9,233 nucleotides of DNA from Actinomycetes bacterium (GTDB taxonomy: Bacteria > Actinomycetota > Actinomycetes > Propionibacteriales > Propionibacteriaceae). Below the pieces are notes generated by a model. It did not search any database and had not been told where the DNA came from. It saw nothing but the letters and a program-made list of their open reading frames with translations. The stretch spans positions 1 through 9,233 of the forward strand of contig JAEYNS010000146.1 in the NCBI GenBank assembly GCA_023412435.1, in the 5' to 3' direction. The translations under genes were made by a program, and so were the position numbers. Each line of letters begins with the position of its first letter. Position 1 is the stretch's first letter. This document shows, one piece after another, positions 1 through 7,583 of the stretch.

Positions 1-821
1 GCCCTGACCTGCTCGGTGACCACCCGCAGGTACTCCTCGCGCAGCGGTGCCCTGGCCGCCACCAGCTTGACGATCTCGTCGTAGATCTTGGGTTCGAGGG
101 TGGAGAACGAGAGGTCCTCCAGCTCCCACTTGATCGCGTTCATGCCGAGCCGGTGGGCCAGCGGGGCGAAGATCTCCAGGGTGTCGCGGGCGATCCGGGC
201 CTGCTTGTCCTGGCGCAGGTGACCGAGCGTGCGCATGTTGTGCAGCCGGTCGGCGAGCTTGATCACCAGCACCCTGATGTCCTTGCTCATCGCCAGCACC
301 ATCTTGCGGATGGTCTCGGCCTTGGCCGACTCGCCGTACTGGATCTTGTCCAGCTTCGTGACGCCGTCGACCATCGCGGCGATCTCGGGCCCGAAGTCGA
401 TGGTCAGTTGCTCCACGGTGTAGGAGGTGTCCTCGACGGTGTCGTGCAGCAGCGCAGCGCACAGCGTCGGCTCGTTCATGCCGAGCTCGGCCAGGATGGT
501 CGCGACCGCCAGCGGGTGCGTGATGTAGTCGTCGCCGGAGCGCCGCTTCTGCCCGGTGTGGTAGTGCTCGGCGGTCCGGTAGGCGCGCTCGATCAGCGCG
601 ATGTCGGCCTTCGGGTGGTGCGCCCGCAGCACGCGCAGCAACGGGTCCAGCACCACCGCCTGCTGCGTCTTCTGGGCTCCGAGACGCGAGAGGATCTGGC
701 GCATCCGCAGCCGGGGTTGCTCACCGCTGGCAGCCGCCATGCGCGCGGCGATCACCGACTGGGGTTCACCGGGCAGTCCGTCCGATGCCCCGTAGGGTCC
801 GTGGACTCCTTCGGTGGACAC
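1..821 (-). CDS. rel: Bifunctional (p)ppGpp synthetase/hydrolase Rel (RelA/SpoT family), C-terminus cut by window edge
   Basis: Makes and degrades the alarmone (p)ppGpp in the cytoplasm (stringent response). Reading leftwards from a GTG at 821-819, 273 codons are open up to the window edge. An AGGAG lies 5-6 nt before the GTG. The visible part holds the HD hydrolase domain. YITHPLAVA (residues 99-107) carries the first metal-binding His (H102), HDTVEDT (126-132) the HD and ED pairs, and [11 protein letters not shown] (189-199) the further catalytic Asp. All hydrolase residues therefore look intact, as in long Rel enzymes and unlike hydrolase-dead RelA of E. coli. The linker towards the synthetase domain begins near residue 220; the synthetase, TGS and ACT domains must lie beyond the left edge. 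Family members are usually about 750-850 residues, so roughly a third is seen. The gene is separated from the upstream channel gene by 110 bp holding a hairpin and a candidate promoter. Family assignment is very secure. Confidence 0.96.
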   Translation of the reverse strand, partial: MSTEGVHGPYGASDGLPGEPQSVIAARMAAASGEQPRLRMRQILSRLGAQKTQQAVVLDPLLRVLRAHHPKADIALIERAYRTAEHYHTGQKRRSGDDYITHPLAVATILAELGMNEPTLCAALLHDTVEDTSYTVEQLTIDFGPEIAAMVDGVTKLDKIQYGESAKAETIRKMVLAMSKDIRVLVIKLADRLHNMRTLGHLRQDKQARIARDTLEIFAPLAHRLGMNAIKWELEDLSFSTLEPKIYDEIVKLVAARAPLREEYLRVVTEQVR

Positions 822-855
822 CCGCTCTCCTCGCTGTTCGTGGATTGTGCCGCCC

Positions 856-861
856 AGTCTA
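856..861 (-). promoter_or_regulatory. Candidate -10 element of the rel promoter
   Basis: TAGACT on the minus strand fits the actinobacterial TANNNT -10 consensus. It lies about 35 bp before the rel GTG and just after the hairpin that follows the channel gene. A start near 849 would give a leader of about 28 nt that includes the AGGAG. No convincing -35 is seen, which is common in this phylum. Prediction only. Confidence 0.35.
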
Positions 862-903
862 GGACCTCGGCTCGGCGCACCAGCCACCCGGCGTCCACCG
901 TGG

Positions 904-925
904 CCGGCTGCCCGTGGCCAGCCGG
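904..925 (-). terminator. Hairpin downstream of the K+ channel gene, possible terminator
   Basis: A perfect 7-bp inverted repeat (CCGGCTG / CAGCCGG) with an 8-nt loop starts 6 nt past the channel gene stop codon. No U-tract follows, so it would be a U-less actinobacterial-type terminator or an RNA 3'-end stabiliser. Its place between the channel stop and the rel promoter candidate supports a transcript boundary here. Confidence 0.4.
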
Positions 926-931
926 TTCCTC

Positions 932-2008
932 CTACTCGGGACGACGGGCCGGCGGGGGGGCGGACTTGCGGACCACGATGACCTCGTCACCAGTGTGGAG
1001 CACCTCAGCCGCGCCCTCGAAGAAGCGGCGCAGGGTCTTGTTGCGGACCACGGCCAGCACGCGTTCGCCCGGGACCTCTGAGGCACTCTTCCCCTCCTCC
1101 TCGCGGCTGACCATCCGCTGGGCCACCTCCAGGCCGTCGCCGGTGGTGAGCAGGTCTTCGATCACGGTCCCCAGATGGGGGCTGATGGACGACAGCCCCA
1201 TCAGCCGTCCCACCGCGTCGGACGAGGTGACCACGGCGTCCGCCCCGGACTGCCGCACCAGGGGCAGGTTCTGGGAGTCGCGCACCGCGGCCACCAGGTG
1301 CGCGTTGCGGTTCAGCTGGCGCACGGTGAGGGTGGCGAGGATGGTGGTGTCATCGCGGTTCACCGTGATGATCACCTCCCTGGCCTTCGGCAGTTCCGCC
1401 CGGTGCGGCAGCTCCCGCGAGGTGGCGTCCCCCTCGAAGGCGGCCAGACCGTGGCGGTTCGCAGCGGCGACGGCGTGCGGGTCGGTGTCGATCACGACGA
1501 TCCGCTCCACCGGAACCCCGTTGCGTTGCAGGGTTGCCACAGCGCTGGCGCCCATGGTGCCGTAACCGATCACGACGGTGTGGTTGCGCAGCGTCTTGCG
1601 CCACTGGGAATCCATCAGGGCCCTCCTGCCCTCATTGGCGAGTACCTCGACGGTGGTGCCGACCAGCAGCACGAGGAAGGCGATCCTGATCGGGGTGACG
1701 ATGATCGTGTTGATCAGCCTGGCGTGGTCGGAGACCGGCGTGATGTCGCCGTAGCCGGTTGTCGTCATGGTGACGGTCGCGTAGTACAGCGCATCGATGA
1801 ACGAGATGCCGTCGTGGGACACGTTGTCGGAGTAGGAGCCGCGATCGAACCAGACCAGCAGCGCGATCACCATCAGCAGGCCGAGGGCCAGCGCGAGCCG
1901 CTTGACCAGTTCCATCGCGGGCGTCGACGCCCGGGCCGGCAGGAACACCTGCGCCCGTCCCGCCCACGGGATGTTGGACGGCGCGAAGTGAAGCCTGCGC
2001 TTGGCCAT
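932..2008 (-). CDS. Two-transmembrane potassium channel with C-terminal RCK (TrkA-N/TrkA-C) regulatory domains
   Basis: Predicted MthK-like K+ channel of 358 residues in the cytoplasmic membrane. In order: a 31-residue basic N-terminus; TM1 at about 37-54; a pore helix ending in the selectivity filter TTTGYGD (82-88); TM2 at about 97-119; an RCK-N Rossmann domain from about 143 with GYGTMG (148-153) and an acidic D174 at the end of the second strand, as in NAD(H)-type sites; and an RCK-C domain at about 262-347. The tail is Pro/Arg-rich (350-358). The ATG at 2008 overlaps the apt stop codon as TGATG and has no Shine-Dalgarno at usable distance, so translation probably depends on termination-reinitiation from apt. 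M32 is an alternative start but also lacks an RBS and would leave both helices intact. A strong internal RBS precedes M132 (separate entry). Substrate and ligand are inferred from the filter and domain types. The gene is not part of the usual apt-rel neighbourhood I know from other actinobacteria. Confidence 0.92.
   Translation of the reverse strand: MAKRRLHFAPSNIPWAGRAQVFLPARASTPAMELVKRLALALGLLMVIALLVWFDRGSYSDNVSHDGISFIDALYYATVTMTTTGYGDITPVSDHARLINTIIVTPIRIAFLVLLVGTTVEVLANEGRRALMDSQWRKTLRNHTVVIGYGTMGASAVATLQRNGVPVERIVVIDTDPHAVAAANRHGLAAFEGDATSRELPHRAELPKAREVIITVNRDDTTILATLTVRQLNRNAHLVAAVRDSQNLPLVRQSGADAVVTSSDAVGRLMGLSSISPHLGTVIEDLLTTGDGLEVAQRMVSREEEGKSASEVPGERVLAVVRNKTLRRFFEGAAEVLHTGDEVIVVRKSAPPPARRPE
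1613..1627 (-). promoter_or_regulatory. Internal ribosome binding site and ATG inside the K+ channel gene, predicted start of a free RCK subunit
   Basis: On the minus strand a full AGGAGG (1627-1622) is followed by a 6-nt spacer and an in-frame ATG (1615-1613), codon 132. The predicted product is 227 residues and contains the RCK-N and RCK-C domains but neither membrane helix. The AGGAGG comes from two consecutive AGG Arg codons, which are usually disfavoured in such GC-rich genomes. In the archaeal channel MthK an internal Met at the same domain boundary gives soluble RCK subunits that complete the octameric gating ring. Use of this site here is inferred. Confidence 0.55.
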
Positions 2009-2541
2009 CAGATGGTCAGAACCGCCGAGCAGTCCGTGATCTGCAGGCTCGCGAGGTGCTCTCTCCCCTTCAGGAAGCTGAGCTCCAGGACGACGGCGAC
2101 GTGGACGAGGTCGGCGCCGAGGCGTTCGACGAGCTTGGCGGTGGCGCCAATGGTTCCACCGGTGGCGAGCACGTCATCGATCACCAGCACGCGCGAACCT
2201 GGCAGCACGGCATCGGCGTGCACGGCGAGGGTCTCCGTGCCGTACTCGAGGGCGAAGTCCTCGGTGTAGACCTCGCCCGGCAACTTGCCCGGCTTGCGTA
2301 CCGGGACAAACCCCGCCCCGAGTTCCAGCGCCACGGGACCTGCGAAGATGAACCCGCGGGCCTCCATCCCGACCACGAAGTCGATCCCTGCCGGGGCGTT
2401 GGCCGCGAGCTCCTGGATGGTCGCGCGATAGCCGGCCGCCGAGGCGAGCAGCGGAGTGATGTCCTTGAACAGCACCCCCGGCTTCGGGAAGTCGGGGACG
2501 TCCCGGATGAGACTCGCGATCAGGCTCTGGTTGGGGTTCAT
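2008..2541 (-). CDS. apt: Adenine phosphoribosyltransferase
   Basis: Salvages adenine by joining it to 5-phosphoribosyl-1-pyrophosphate, giving AMP and pyrophosphate in the cytoplasm. The 177-residue protein has the usual length of bacterial Apt. It begins with the family N-terminus (DVPDFPKPGVLFKDITPLL, residues 14-32), has the catalytic flexible loop starting at RKPGKLP (82-88), and the PRPP-binding motif VLVIDDVLATGGT (118-130) with its acidic pair D122-D123. The ATG at 2541 lies 9 nt after the secF stop codon, and a GGCGGG stands 4 nt before it, a modest RBS. Its stop codon is shared with the channel gene start (TGATG). An apt next to rel and secF is common in actinobacteria. Actinobacteria often have a solute-binding lipoprotein gene between secF and apt; none is present here. 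Very secure. Confidence 0.97.
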   Translation of the reverse strand: MNPNQSLIASLIRDVPDFPKPGVLFKDITPLLASAAGYRATIQELAANAPAGIDFVVGMEARGFIFAGPVALELGAGFVPVRKPGKLPGEVYTEDFALEYGTETLAVHADAVLPGSRVLVIDDVLATGGTIGATAKLVERLGADLVHVAVVLELSFLKGREHLASLQITDCSAVLTI

Positions 2542-2550
2542 CGGTCCCGC

Positions 2551-3708
2551 CTACCTGCGACGGTCGCTGCGCGACTGGCGGGTCGGCTGCGACCGCTGCC
2601 GGCGGGCCTCCACCTCGGCCGCCGACAGCAGACCGAGTGACTCCGGCTCCACCACGGGCTCCTCCGAGACCAGCAGCGGCACCGTCGACACCGGTTCGAC
2701 CGGCGCGCCGACAGCCGCGCGGTCCTTCCCGCGGGCTGCCCTGCGGTCCAGCCGCGCTCGGTGCTCCTTCATCTCGGGCTCCGACTCGCGCATGTCCGCC
2801 AGCAGCGGGGTGGCGATGAAGATAGACGAGTAGGCCCCGGCCACCATGCCGACGAACAGGGCGAGGCCGAGGTCCTTCAGCGGTCCGGTCTGCAGGATGA
2901 AGGCGCCGGTGAACAGCAGCGCCGCCACCGGCAGGACGCCGATGATGGTGGTGTTCACCGAGCGGATCAGCACCTGGTTGACAGCCAGGTTGGCCTGGTG
3001 GGAGTACGTGTACCGCGACTTCTCGAGGTCGGCCACGTTCTCGCGGATCTTGTCGAAGACCACCACCGTGTCGTACAGCGAGTAGCCGAGGATGGTCAGC
3101 ACGCCGATCATCGTCGCCGGGGTGACCGAGAACCCGACGATGGCGTAGACCCCGATCGTCACCACGAGGTCGTGCAGCAGCGCGACCATGGCCGCGATCG
3201 ACATCTTGAAGTCGCGGAAGTACCCCCAGATCAGCAGCATCACCAGGCCGATGAAGACTGCCAGCGCGATCAGCGCCTGCTGGGTGATCTGCTGGCCCCA
3301 CGAGGCGCCGATCAGCGAGTACGCGACGTCGTCGATGGAGATGCCGAGTTCGGTGGCGATCGCCCCCTTGACCAGGGCGACCTCGGCGACGTCGAGGGAC
3401 CGGGTCTGGATCCGAACGGTGGAATCGCCGACCGTGGTGACGGTGAGCTCGTCGTTGTCCGGCAGGCCGAGGCGCTCCACCGCGGTGCGAACCTCGTCCA
3501 CGGTCTGTGAGGTGACGCTGGTCGGTGCCTGGAAGTCGGCACCGCCACGGAACTCGATGCCGAGGTTGAGACCACGCACGGCGATGGCGAGGATGCAGAC
3601 CGCCAGGATCACCGCGGTCGCGATGTACCAGATCTTCCGCTTGCCGACGAAGTCGTAGGACAGCTCACCGGTGTACAGCCGGTGCGCGAAACCGTTGCCG
3701 CGGGACAT
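2551..3708 (-). CDS. secF: Protein translocase subunit SecF
   Basis: Partner of SecD in the membrane complex that uses the proton-motive force to help preproteins leave the SecYEG channel. The protein has 385 residues. TM1 is at about 26-44; the extracytoplasmic P4 domain starts with the signature LGIEFRGGADF (49-59); five more helices lie at about 145-161, 170-190, 198-215, 250-270 and 278-300. The conserved cytoplasmic-face segment YSLYDTVVVFDKIRENV (209-225) is present. A charged cytoplasmic tail of about 80 residues (306-385), ending in RRR, is longer than in E. coli SecF but typical for actinobacteria. I chose the ATG at 3708, which overlaps the secD stop as TGATG and has GGAGGGG 7 nt upstream. 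The frame stays open far upstream, but that part is a shadow of secD. Very secure. Confidence 0.97.
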   Translation of the reverse strand: MSRGNGFAHRLYTGELSYDFVGKRKIWYIATAVILAVCILAIAVRGLNLGIEFRGGADFQAPTSVTSQTVDEVRTAVERLGLPDNDELTVTTVGDSTVRIQTRSLDVAEVALVKGAIATELGISIDDVAYSLIGASWGQQITQQALIALAVFIGLVMLLIWGYFRDFKMSIAAMVALLHDLVVTIGVYAIVGFSVTPATMIGVLTILGYSLYDTVVVFDKIRENVADLEKSRYTYSHQANLAVNQVLIRSVNTTIIGVLPVAALLFTGAFILQTGPLKDLGLALFVGMVAGAYSSIFIATPLLADMRESEPEMKEHRARLDRRAARGKDRAAVGAPVEPVSTVPLLVSEEPVVEPESLGLLSAAEVEARRQRSQPTRQSRSDRRR

Positions 3709-5369
3709 CAGGCCACCCCTCCCACCGTGACAGGGCGACGCTTGCCGTTGTGCAGCGGCGGGTTCGTCGCGCCCAGGTGCTCGGCCTCGAAGCCGGAGAA
3801 CCTGTGACCGCCGCCGAAGAACTTCGTCTTGCCGAGCAGCGTCACCAATGGCTTGGTGAAGAAGAACACGATGGCGATGTCGATCAGCGTGGTGAGGCCC
3901 AGCGTGAACGCAAAGCCCTTGACCGCGCCGATCGCCAGCACGAACAGCACCACCGCCGACAGCAGCGAGACCGAGTCGGCGACAAGGATCGTCTTGCGCG
4001 ACCGCTCCCAGCCGGTCTCGATGGCGGCCTTCAGGCTGCGTCCCTCGCGCACTTCGTCCCTGATCCGTTCGAAATAGATGATGAACGAGTCGGCGGTGAC
4101 ACCGATCGCCATGATCGCGCCGGCGATGCCGGGCAGGTTGAGCGCGAAGCCCATGCCCTGGCCGAGCAGCACCATCATCACGTAGGTGATCGCCGCGGCG
4201 ATCGCCAGCGAGGCGACCACCACGATCGCGAGAGCGCGGTAGTACAGCAGGCTGTACAGCACGACCAGCGCAAGGCCGATCAGGCCGGCGATGATGCCCG
4301 CCTGCAGCTGCTCGCCGCCCAGCTTGGCCGACACGTTGTCCACGCTGGAGACGTCGAAGGACAGTGGCAGGGCGCCGTAGGTGAGCACGTTCGCCAACGA
4401 GGTGGCCGACGCCTGGGTGAACGAGCCCGAGATCTCGGCGCGGCCGCCCGGAATCGGGTTCTCCACGTTCGGGGCCGAGATCACCGAGTCGTCCAGCACG
4501 ATCGCGAACTGGCTCAGGGGCCGGGACTGGGTCGACAGGTGGGTGGTGACGGTGTTGAAGTCGCGGGCGCCCTGGTCGTTGAACTCGAGGGCCACCACCC
4601 ACGACACCGAGGCCGGCGGGACCGAGGCGTATGCCCGTGTCACCTGGTCGCCACGGATCAGCGCCGGACCGAGCAGGTACTTGTAGGTGTTCGTCTCGTC
4701 GCAGGCGATCAGCGGCTGGTCGACCACTGCAGGAGTGGGCGAGTCCTCGCCGCAGGTGAACTCCTCGAACTCGTCGGTGTCGCGATCGCTCGGCTCCCAC
4801 TGCAGCAGCTCGTCAAGGGTCGGCGGGGTGTCCGCCGGCGCGGTCGGGCGCGGGCTGGGAACCGGGGTCGGCAACTGCGGCAGCGGACGGCGGTTGGTCG
4901 CGGTCGGGGACGGGGAGGCGGTGGCCTCCGGCGCCTCGCCCGGCTCCTCGGCCGGCTCTTCACCGGGCTCGACGGCGGCGGGGGCGGCCTCCTCGGCGAA
5001 CACCTTGCGGAAGTACAGCTGGGCGGTCTGGCCGACCATCTCCACCAGCTCGTCGGCCTGGACGTTCGGCACCGAGACCACGATCTGGCGGTCACCGCTG
5101 GTGGTGACCTCGGTCTCACCCACACCCATCGAGTCGACGCGCTGCTGGATGATCGTCCGCGCCAGCTCAAGACTCGTCGGGTCGACCGATCCCTCCCCTG
5201 TGACGTTGGAGGCGGTCAGCGTGATCGTCGTCCCACCGCGCAGGTCGAGGCCCAGCTTGGGGGTGTAGACCCCGGACAGGCCCATCATTGCGTAGAGCGC
5301 GACCACCACGAGCCCGAACACCACGAGGGTGCGGGCCGGGTGGCGGTGTTTCCTGCTTGTCGTTGCCAC
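3708..5369 (-). CDS. secD: Protein translocase subunit SecD
   Basis: Membrane subunit of the SecDF-YajC complex that pulls exported proteins out on the extracytoplasmic side. The protein has 553 residues. TM1 is at about 14-33, followed by the signature LGLDLRGG (39-46). A large external P1 domain (about 34-350) comes next, then five helices between about 355 and 510. The conserved segment AIGVTADSFIIYFERIRDE (421-439) carries the family's key Asp (D427). An acidic and Pro-rich low-complexity insert fills about 123-205. Two cysteines, C206 and C223, flank the end of this insert and could form a disulfide outside the cell. The start is GTG at 5369, where MATTSRK precedes TM1. Its RBS is weak (an AGAAAG-type purine run), so coupling with yajC 39 nt upstream is likely. 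The end overlaps secF. Very secure. Confidence 0.97.
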   Translation of the reverse strand: MATTSRKHRHPARTLVVFGLVVVALYAMMGLSGVYTPKLGLDLRGGTTITLTASNVTGEGSVDPTSLELARTIIQQRVDSMGVGETEVTTSGDRQIVVSVPNVQADELVEMVGQTAQLYFRKVFAEEAAPAAVEPGEEPAEEPGEAPEATASPSPTATNRRPLPQLPTPVPSPRPTAPADTPPTLDELLQWEPSDRDTDEFEEFTCGEDSPTPAVVDQPLIACDETNTYKYLLGPALIRGDQVTRAYASVPPASVSWVVALEFNDQGARDFNTVTTHLSTQSRPLSQFAIVLDDSVISAPNVENPIPGGRAEISGSFTQASATSLANVLTYGALPLSFDVSSVDNVSAKLGGEQLQAGIIAGLIGLALVVLYSLLYYRALAIVVVASLAIAAAITYVMMVLLGQGMGFALNLPGIAGAIMAIGVTADSFIIYFERIRDEVREGRSLKAAIETGWERSRKTILVADSVSLLSAVVLFVLAIGAVKGFAFTLGLTTLIDIAIVFFFTKPLVTLLGKTKFFGGGHRFSGFEAEHLGATNPPLHNGKRRPVTVGGVA

Positions 5370-5408
5370 GGTTTCTTTCTCAGTCCTCGAGCGCCTTGCC
5401 CGCTGGGC

Positions 5409-5840
5409 CTAGTTCCTGCGGTCTTCCTCGGTGTCGCTCGAGGGCGGGGTCGGGTCGAAGGTCATCGGCTCGGCCGGCTCGTAGGCGATCGGCTCGGCCG
5501 GCTCGTAGGCGATCGGCTCGGCCGGCTCGGAAACCGTCTCGTCGAGCTCCGTGACAGCCTCGGGGTCGGCGTCGACGTACTCGAACTCGTCCTCGATCGG
5601 CTGGGTGGAGATCGCCCGCTTGTCGATGGTGATCTCCACTCCCGGGGCGATCTCGAGGATCGCCTGCTTCTCGCCCAGGTGGCTGATCGTGCCGATGATG
5701 CCCGAGATGGTCATGACCCGCGAGCCCGCCTCGAGCGCAGCAAGCTTGGACTGCTGCTCCTTGGTGCGCTTCTGCTGCGGCCTGATGAGCAGGAAGTACA
5801 GCGCGGCGCCCATCAGCACCACCATCAAGACGGTTTCCAT
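5409..5840 (-). CDS. yajC: Preprotein translocase subunit YajC
   Basis: Small single-span membrane protein that associates with SecDF. The protein has 143 residues from the ATG at 5840. The helix is at about 2-19, followed directly by the hallmark FLLIRPQQKR (16-25) and the compact YajC domain to about 75 (SGIIGTI, 46-52). An acidic, Pro-rich cytoplasmic tail follows, with an 8-residue EPAEPIAY repeat (about 105-126). E. coli YajC is about 110 residues; the extra length is this tail. A GTG directly upstream (5843) is a second possible start. I prefer the ATG because GAGG sits 7 nt before it but only 4 nt before the GTG. First gene of the yajC-secD-secF set, 100 bp after ruvB. Confidence 0.93.
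   Translation of the reverse strand: METVLMVVLMGAALYFLLIRPQQKRTKEQQSKLAALEAGSRVMTISGIIGTISHLGEKQAILEIAPGVEITIDKRAISTQPIEDEFEYVDADPEAVTELDETVSEPAEPIAYEPAEPIAYEPAEPMTFDPTPPSSDTEEDRRN
5464..5529 (-). repeat. 24-bp tandem repeat inside yajC (2.75 copies)
   Basis: Two identical 24-bp units (5464-5487 and 5488-5511) are followed by 18 identical bases of a third (5512-5529). The unit is a multiple of three and encodes EPAEPIAY in the cytoplasmic tail, so changes in copy number would keep the reading frame. Perfect identity at the DNA level points to recent duplication or active slippage. Confidence 0.9.
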
Positions 5841-5873
5841 CACGAATCCTCACGTTGTGCACGGCCAGAAGAC

Positions 5874-5890
5874 GGTCGGGGCCGCCGACC
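5874..5890 (-). other. Short hairpin between ruvB and yajC
   Basis: A 6-bp perfect inverted repeat (GGTCGG / CCGACC) with a 5-nt loop lies 51-67 bp past the ruvB stop codon and 34 bp before the yajC ATG. It has no U-tract. It could be a weak terminator of the ruv transcript or a structure at the 5' end of the yajC leader. The stem is short enough to arise by chance in GC-rich DNA. Confidence 0.25.
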
Positions 5891-5894
5891 CGAT

Positions 5895-5900
5895 AGCGTA
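5895..5900 (-). promoter_or_regulatory. Candidate -10 element for yajC-secD-secF
   Basis: TACGCT on the minus strand fits TANNNT and would start RNA near 5888, about 48 nt before the yajC ATG, with the short hairpin at the 5' end of that leader. No clear -35 is seen. If it is not used, the sec genes depend on read-through from ruvCAB. Confidence 0.28.
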
Positions 5901-5940
5901 CCGCCGGATCGCAGAATCACCCATTTGAACCGCAGGTGCG

Positions 5941-6993
5941 TCACTCATTCGCCGAGAAGAGGTCGGGTATGGACTGCGGCGGGTTGAGGCCGAGGTGCTG
6001 CCAGGCCCGGGGCGTGGCGACCCGGCCCCGCGGGGTGCGGGCGAGGAAGCCCTGCCGGACCAGGAACGGCTCGGCCACCTCCTCGACGGTCTCGACCTCC
6101 TCGGCGACCGCCATCGCCAAGGTGGTGATGCCGACCGGCCCGCCCCCGAACCTGCGGCACAGCGCGTCCAGCACGGCGCGGTCGAGCCGGTCCAGGCCGA
6201 GCGGGTCGACCTCGTAGAGCTCAAGGGCCGCCGCGGCCACCTGCGGGGTGAGCCGGCCGTCGGAGCGGACCTGGGCGTAATCGCGCACCCGTCGCAGCAA
6301 CCGGTTGGCGATCCGCGGGGTGCCGCGGGAGCGGGAGGCGATCTCGCGGGCCGTGCCATGCCCGAGCTCGATCGCCAACAGCTGGGCGGACCGGGCGATG
6401 ATCGCCTCCAGCGCGTCGGTCTCGTAGAAGTCGAGCTGGGCGGTGAAGCCGAACCTGTCGCGCAGCGGGCCGGGCAGCAGACCCGCCCTCGTGGTGGCCC
6501 CCACGAGGGTGAAGGGAGGGATCTCCAGCGGGATGGCGGTGGCGCCGGGGCCCTTGCCGACGACGACATCCACCCGGAAGTCCTCCATCGCCAGGTAGAG
6601 CATCTCCTCGGCGGGCCGCGACATCCGGTGGATCTCGTCGAGGAAGAACACCTCCCCCTCGGTCAGCCCGGACAGGATCGCGGCCAGGTCGCCGGCGTGC
6701 TGGATGGCAGGGCCGGAGGTGATCCGCAGCGGGGCCCCGAGTTCGGCGGCGATGATCATCGCCAGCGTCGTCTTGCCCAGGCCGGGCGGGCCGGAGAGCA
6801 GGACGTGCTCCGGGACGCTGCCGCGGTGCCGGGCGGCGTCGAGCACCAGCCCGAGCTGGGCGCTCACCCGGGGCTGACCGGTGAACTCGGTCAGCCGGGC
6901 GGGACGCAGCGCGGACTCGGCGGCGAGTTCCCCCGAGTGGGCGTGCGGGTCGAGCGGGTCGGTCTCGGAATCGGGGCGGGCCACGGCACTCAC
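5941..6993 (-). CDS. ruvB: Holliday junction branch migration ATPase RuvB
   Basis: Hexameric AAA+ motor that, loaded by RuvA, drives branch migration of Holliday junctions during recombinational repair. The protein has 350 residues, the family length. Visible elements are Walker [10 protein letters not shown] (68-76), Walker B FFLDEIHR (116-123), sensor 1 GATTRAG (165-171), the arginine-finger region LRDRFGF (177-183), sensor 2 around [18 protein letters not shown] (223-240), and a winged-helix DNA-binding domain from about 250 to 335. The N-terminal 30 residues are acidic and poorly conserved in kind. The GTG at 6993 overlaps the ruvA stop by 4 nt (GTGA) and has no good RBS of its own, which suggests translational coupling. 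Last gene of the ruvCAB set. Very secure. Confidence 0.97.
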   Translation of the reverse strand: MSAVARPDSETDPLDPHAHSGELAAESALRPARLTEFTGQPRVSAQLGLVLDAARHRGSVPEHVLLSGPPGLGKTTLAMIIAAELGAPLRITSGPAIQHAGDLAAILSGLTEGEVFFLDEIHRMSRPAEEMLYLAMEDFRVDVVVGKGPGATAIPLEIPPFTLVGATTRAGLLPGPLRDRFGFTAQLDFYETDALEAIIARSAQLLAIELGHGTAREIASRSRGTPRIANRLLRRVRDYAQVRSDGRLTPQVAAAALELYEVDPLGLDRLDRAVLDALCRRFGGGPVGITTLAMAVAEEVETVEEVAEPFLVRQGFLARTPRGRVATPRAWQHLGLNPPQSIPDLFSANE

Positions 6994-7583
6994 TTTGCCA
7001 GCGTCCGCAGTGCTGCGCGCATCAGCAGCGCCACCGAAGGCTGCGGGTCGGCATCGGCGAGCTCGGCCACCCGGTCACAGGCTGCCTCAGCATCGCGGGT
7101 CGACCAGCCGAGGCCCTCCAGGCCGGAGCGCACCTGCTCGCGCCAGCCCTCGGCGCGCTCGGCGGCGGTGGCGGCGACCGCCAACTGCCCGACCTTGTCC
7201 TTCAGCTCGAGGATGATGCGCTGGGCACCCTTCGCCCCGATTCCCGGCACCCTGGTCAACGCGGCGACGTTCCCGCCGGCCACCGCCGCCCGCAGGCCGT
7301 CCGGCCCGAGCGTGGCCACCACCGAGAGCGCGATCTTGGGGCCGATCCCCGAGGCGCCCTGCACCAGTTCGAAGCAGTCCCGCTCCGCGATCTGGCCGAA
7401 GCCGTACAGGGTGAGGGATTCCTCGCGGACGACCAGGGTGGTGGCCAGCGTGGCGGTCTCCCCGACCGCCAGCCCGGACGCGGTGGCCGGCGGGCACAGC
7501 ACGTGCATTCCCACCCCGCCGACGTCGATCACCGCCCAGGCGGCGCCGACAGCGACGACACTGCCCCGAAGCTGCGCGATCAT
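6990..7583 (-). CDS. ruvA: Holliday junction DNA helicase subunit RuvA
   Basis: Tetrameric junction-binding protein that flattens the four-way junction and recruits RuvB. The protein has 197 residues, the normal length. An OB-fold domain covers 1-63 (start MIAQLRG, then GVGMHV at 24-28). Two helix-hairpin-helix motifs follow: [10 protein letters not shown] (76-85) and [14 protein letters not shown] (111-124). A flexible linker near 135-147 leads to the RuvB-binding domain III (about 148-197). The ATG at 7583 overlaps the ruvC stop by 4 nt (ATGA) and has a strong GGAGG 5 nt upstream. The open frame runs further upstream only as a shadow of ruvC and yebC. Very secure. Confidence 0.97.
   Translation of the reverse strand: MIAQLRGSVVAVGAAWAVIDVGGVGMHVLCPPATASGLAVGETATLATTLVVREESLTLYGFGQIAERDCFELVQGASGIGPKIALSVVATLGPDGLRAAVAGGNVAALTRVPGIGAKGAQRIILELKDKVGQLAVAATAAERAEGWREQVRSGLEGLGWSTRDAEAACDRVAELADADPQPSVALLMRAALRTLAK

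Noticed and set aside
831..840. GTTCG/CGAAC half-site before rel, as a possible second LexA box
   Set aside because: Only one half of the palindrome is present; no matching arm at N4 spacing.
956..967. APPPARR triple proline at the C-terminus of the channel, and the Pro-rich arm of SecD, as possible YebC clients in the same window
   Set aside because: Proline-rich stretches are frequent in actinobacterial proteins, so co-location with yebC carries no weight.
153..1565. 470-codon plus-strand frame opposite rel and the K+ channel gene
   Set aside because: It runs across both genes and the intergenic gap between them on the wrong strand, with shadow-type composition; rel and the channel explain the region.
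2551..4800. A 749-residue minus-strand frame suggesting a SecF fusion
   Set aside because: The part upstream of 3708 is a shadow frame of secD. The SecF sequence starts at the ATG at 3708, which has a good RBS and overlaps the secD stop.
5398..5408. Mini hairpin (GCCC-GCT-GGGC) directly after the yajC stop
   Set aside because: A 4-bp stem in GC-rich DNA is expected by chance, and yajC and secD are clearly one transcription unit.
3750..5987. Very long open frame on the plus strand (about 745 codons) opposite secD and yajC
   Set aside because: It is antisense to secD and yajC, whose domains are unmistakable. Its composition is the Arg/Gly/His/Asp-rich sequence typical of shadow frames in GC-rich DNA, and it has no recognisable domain.
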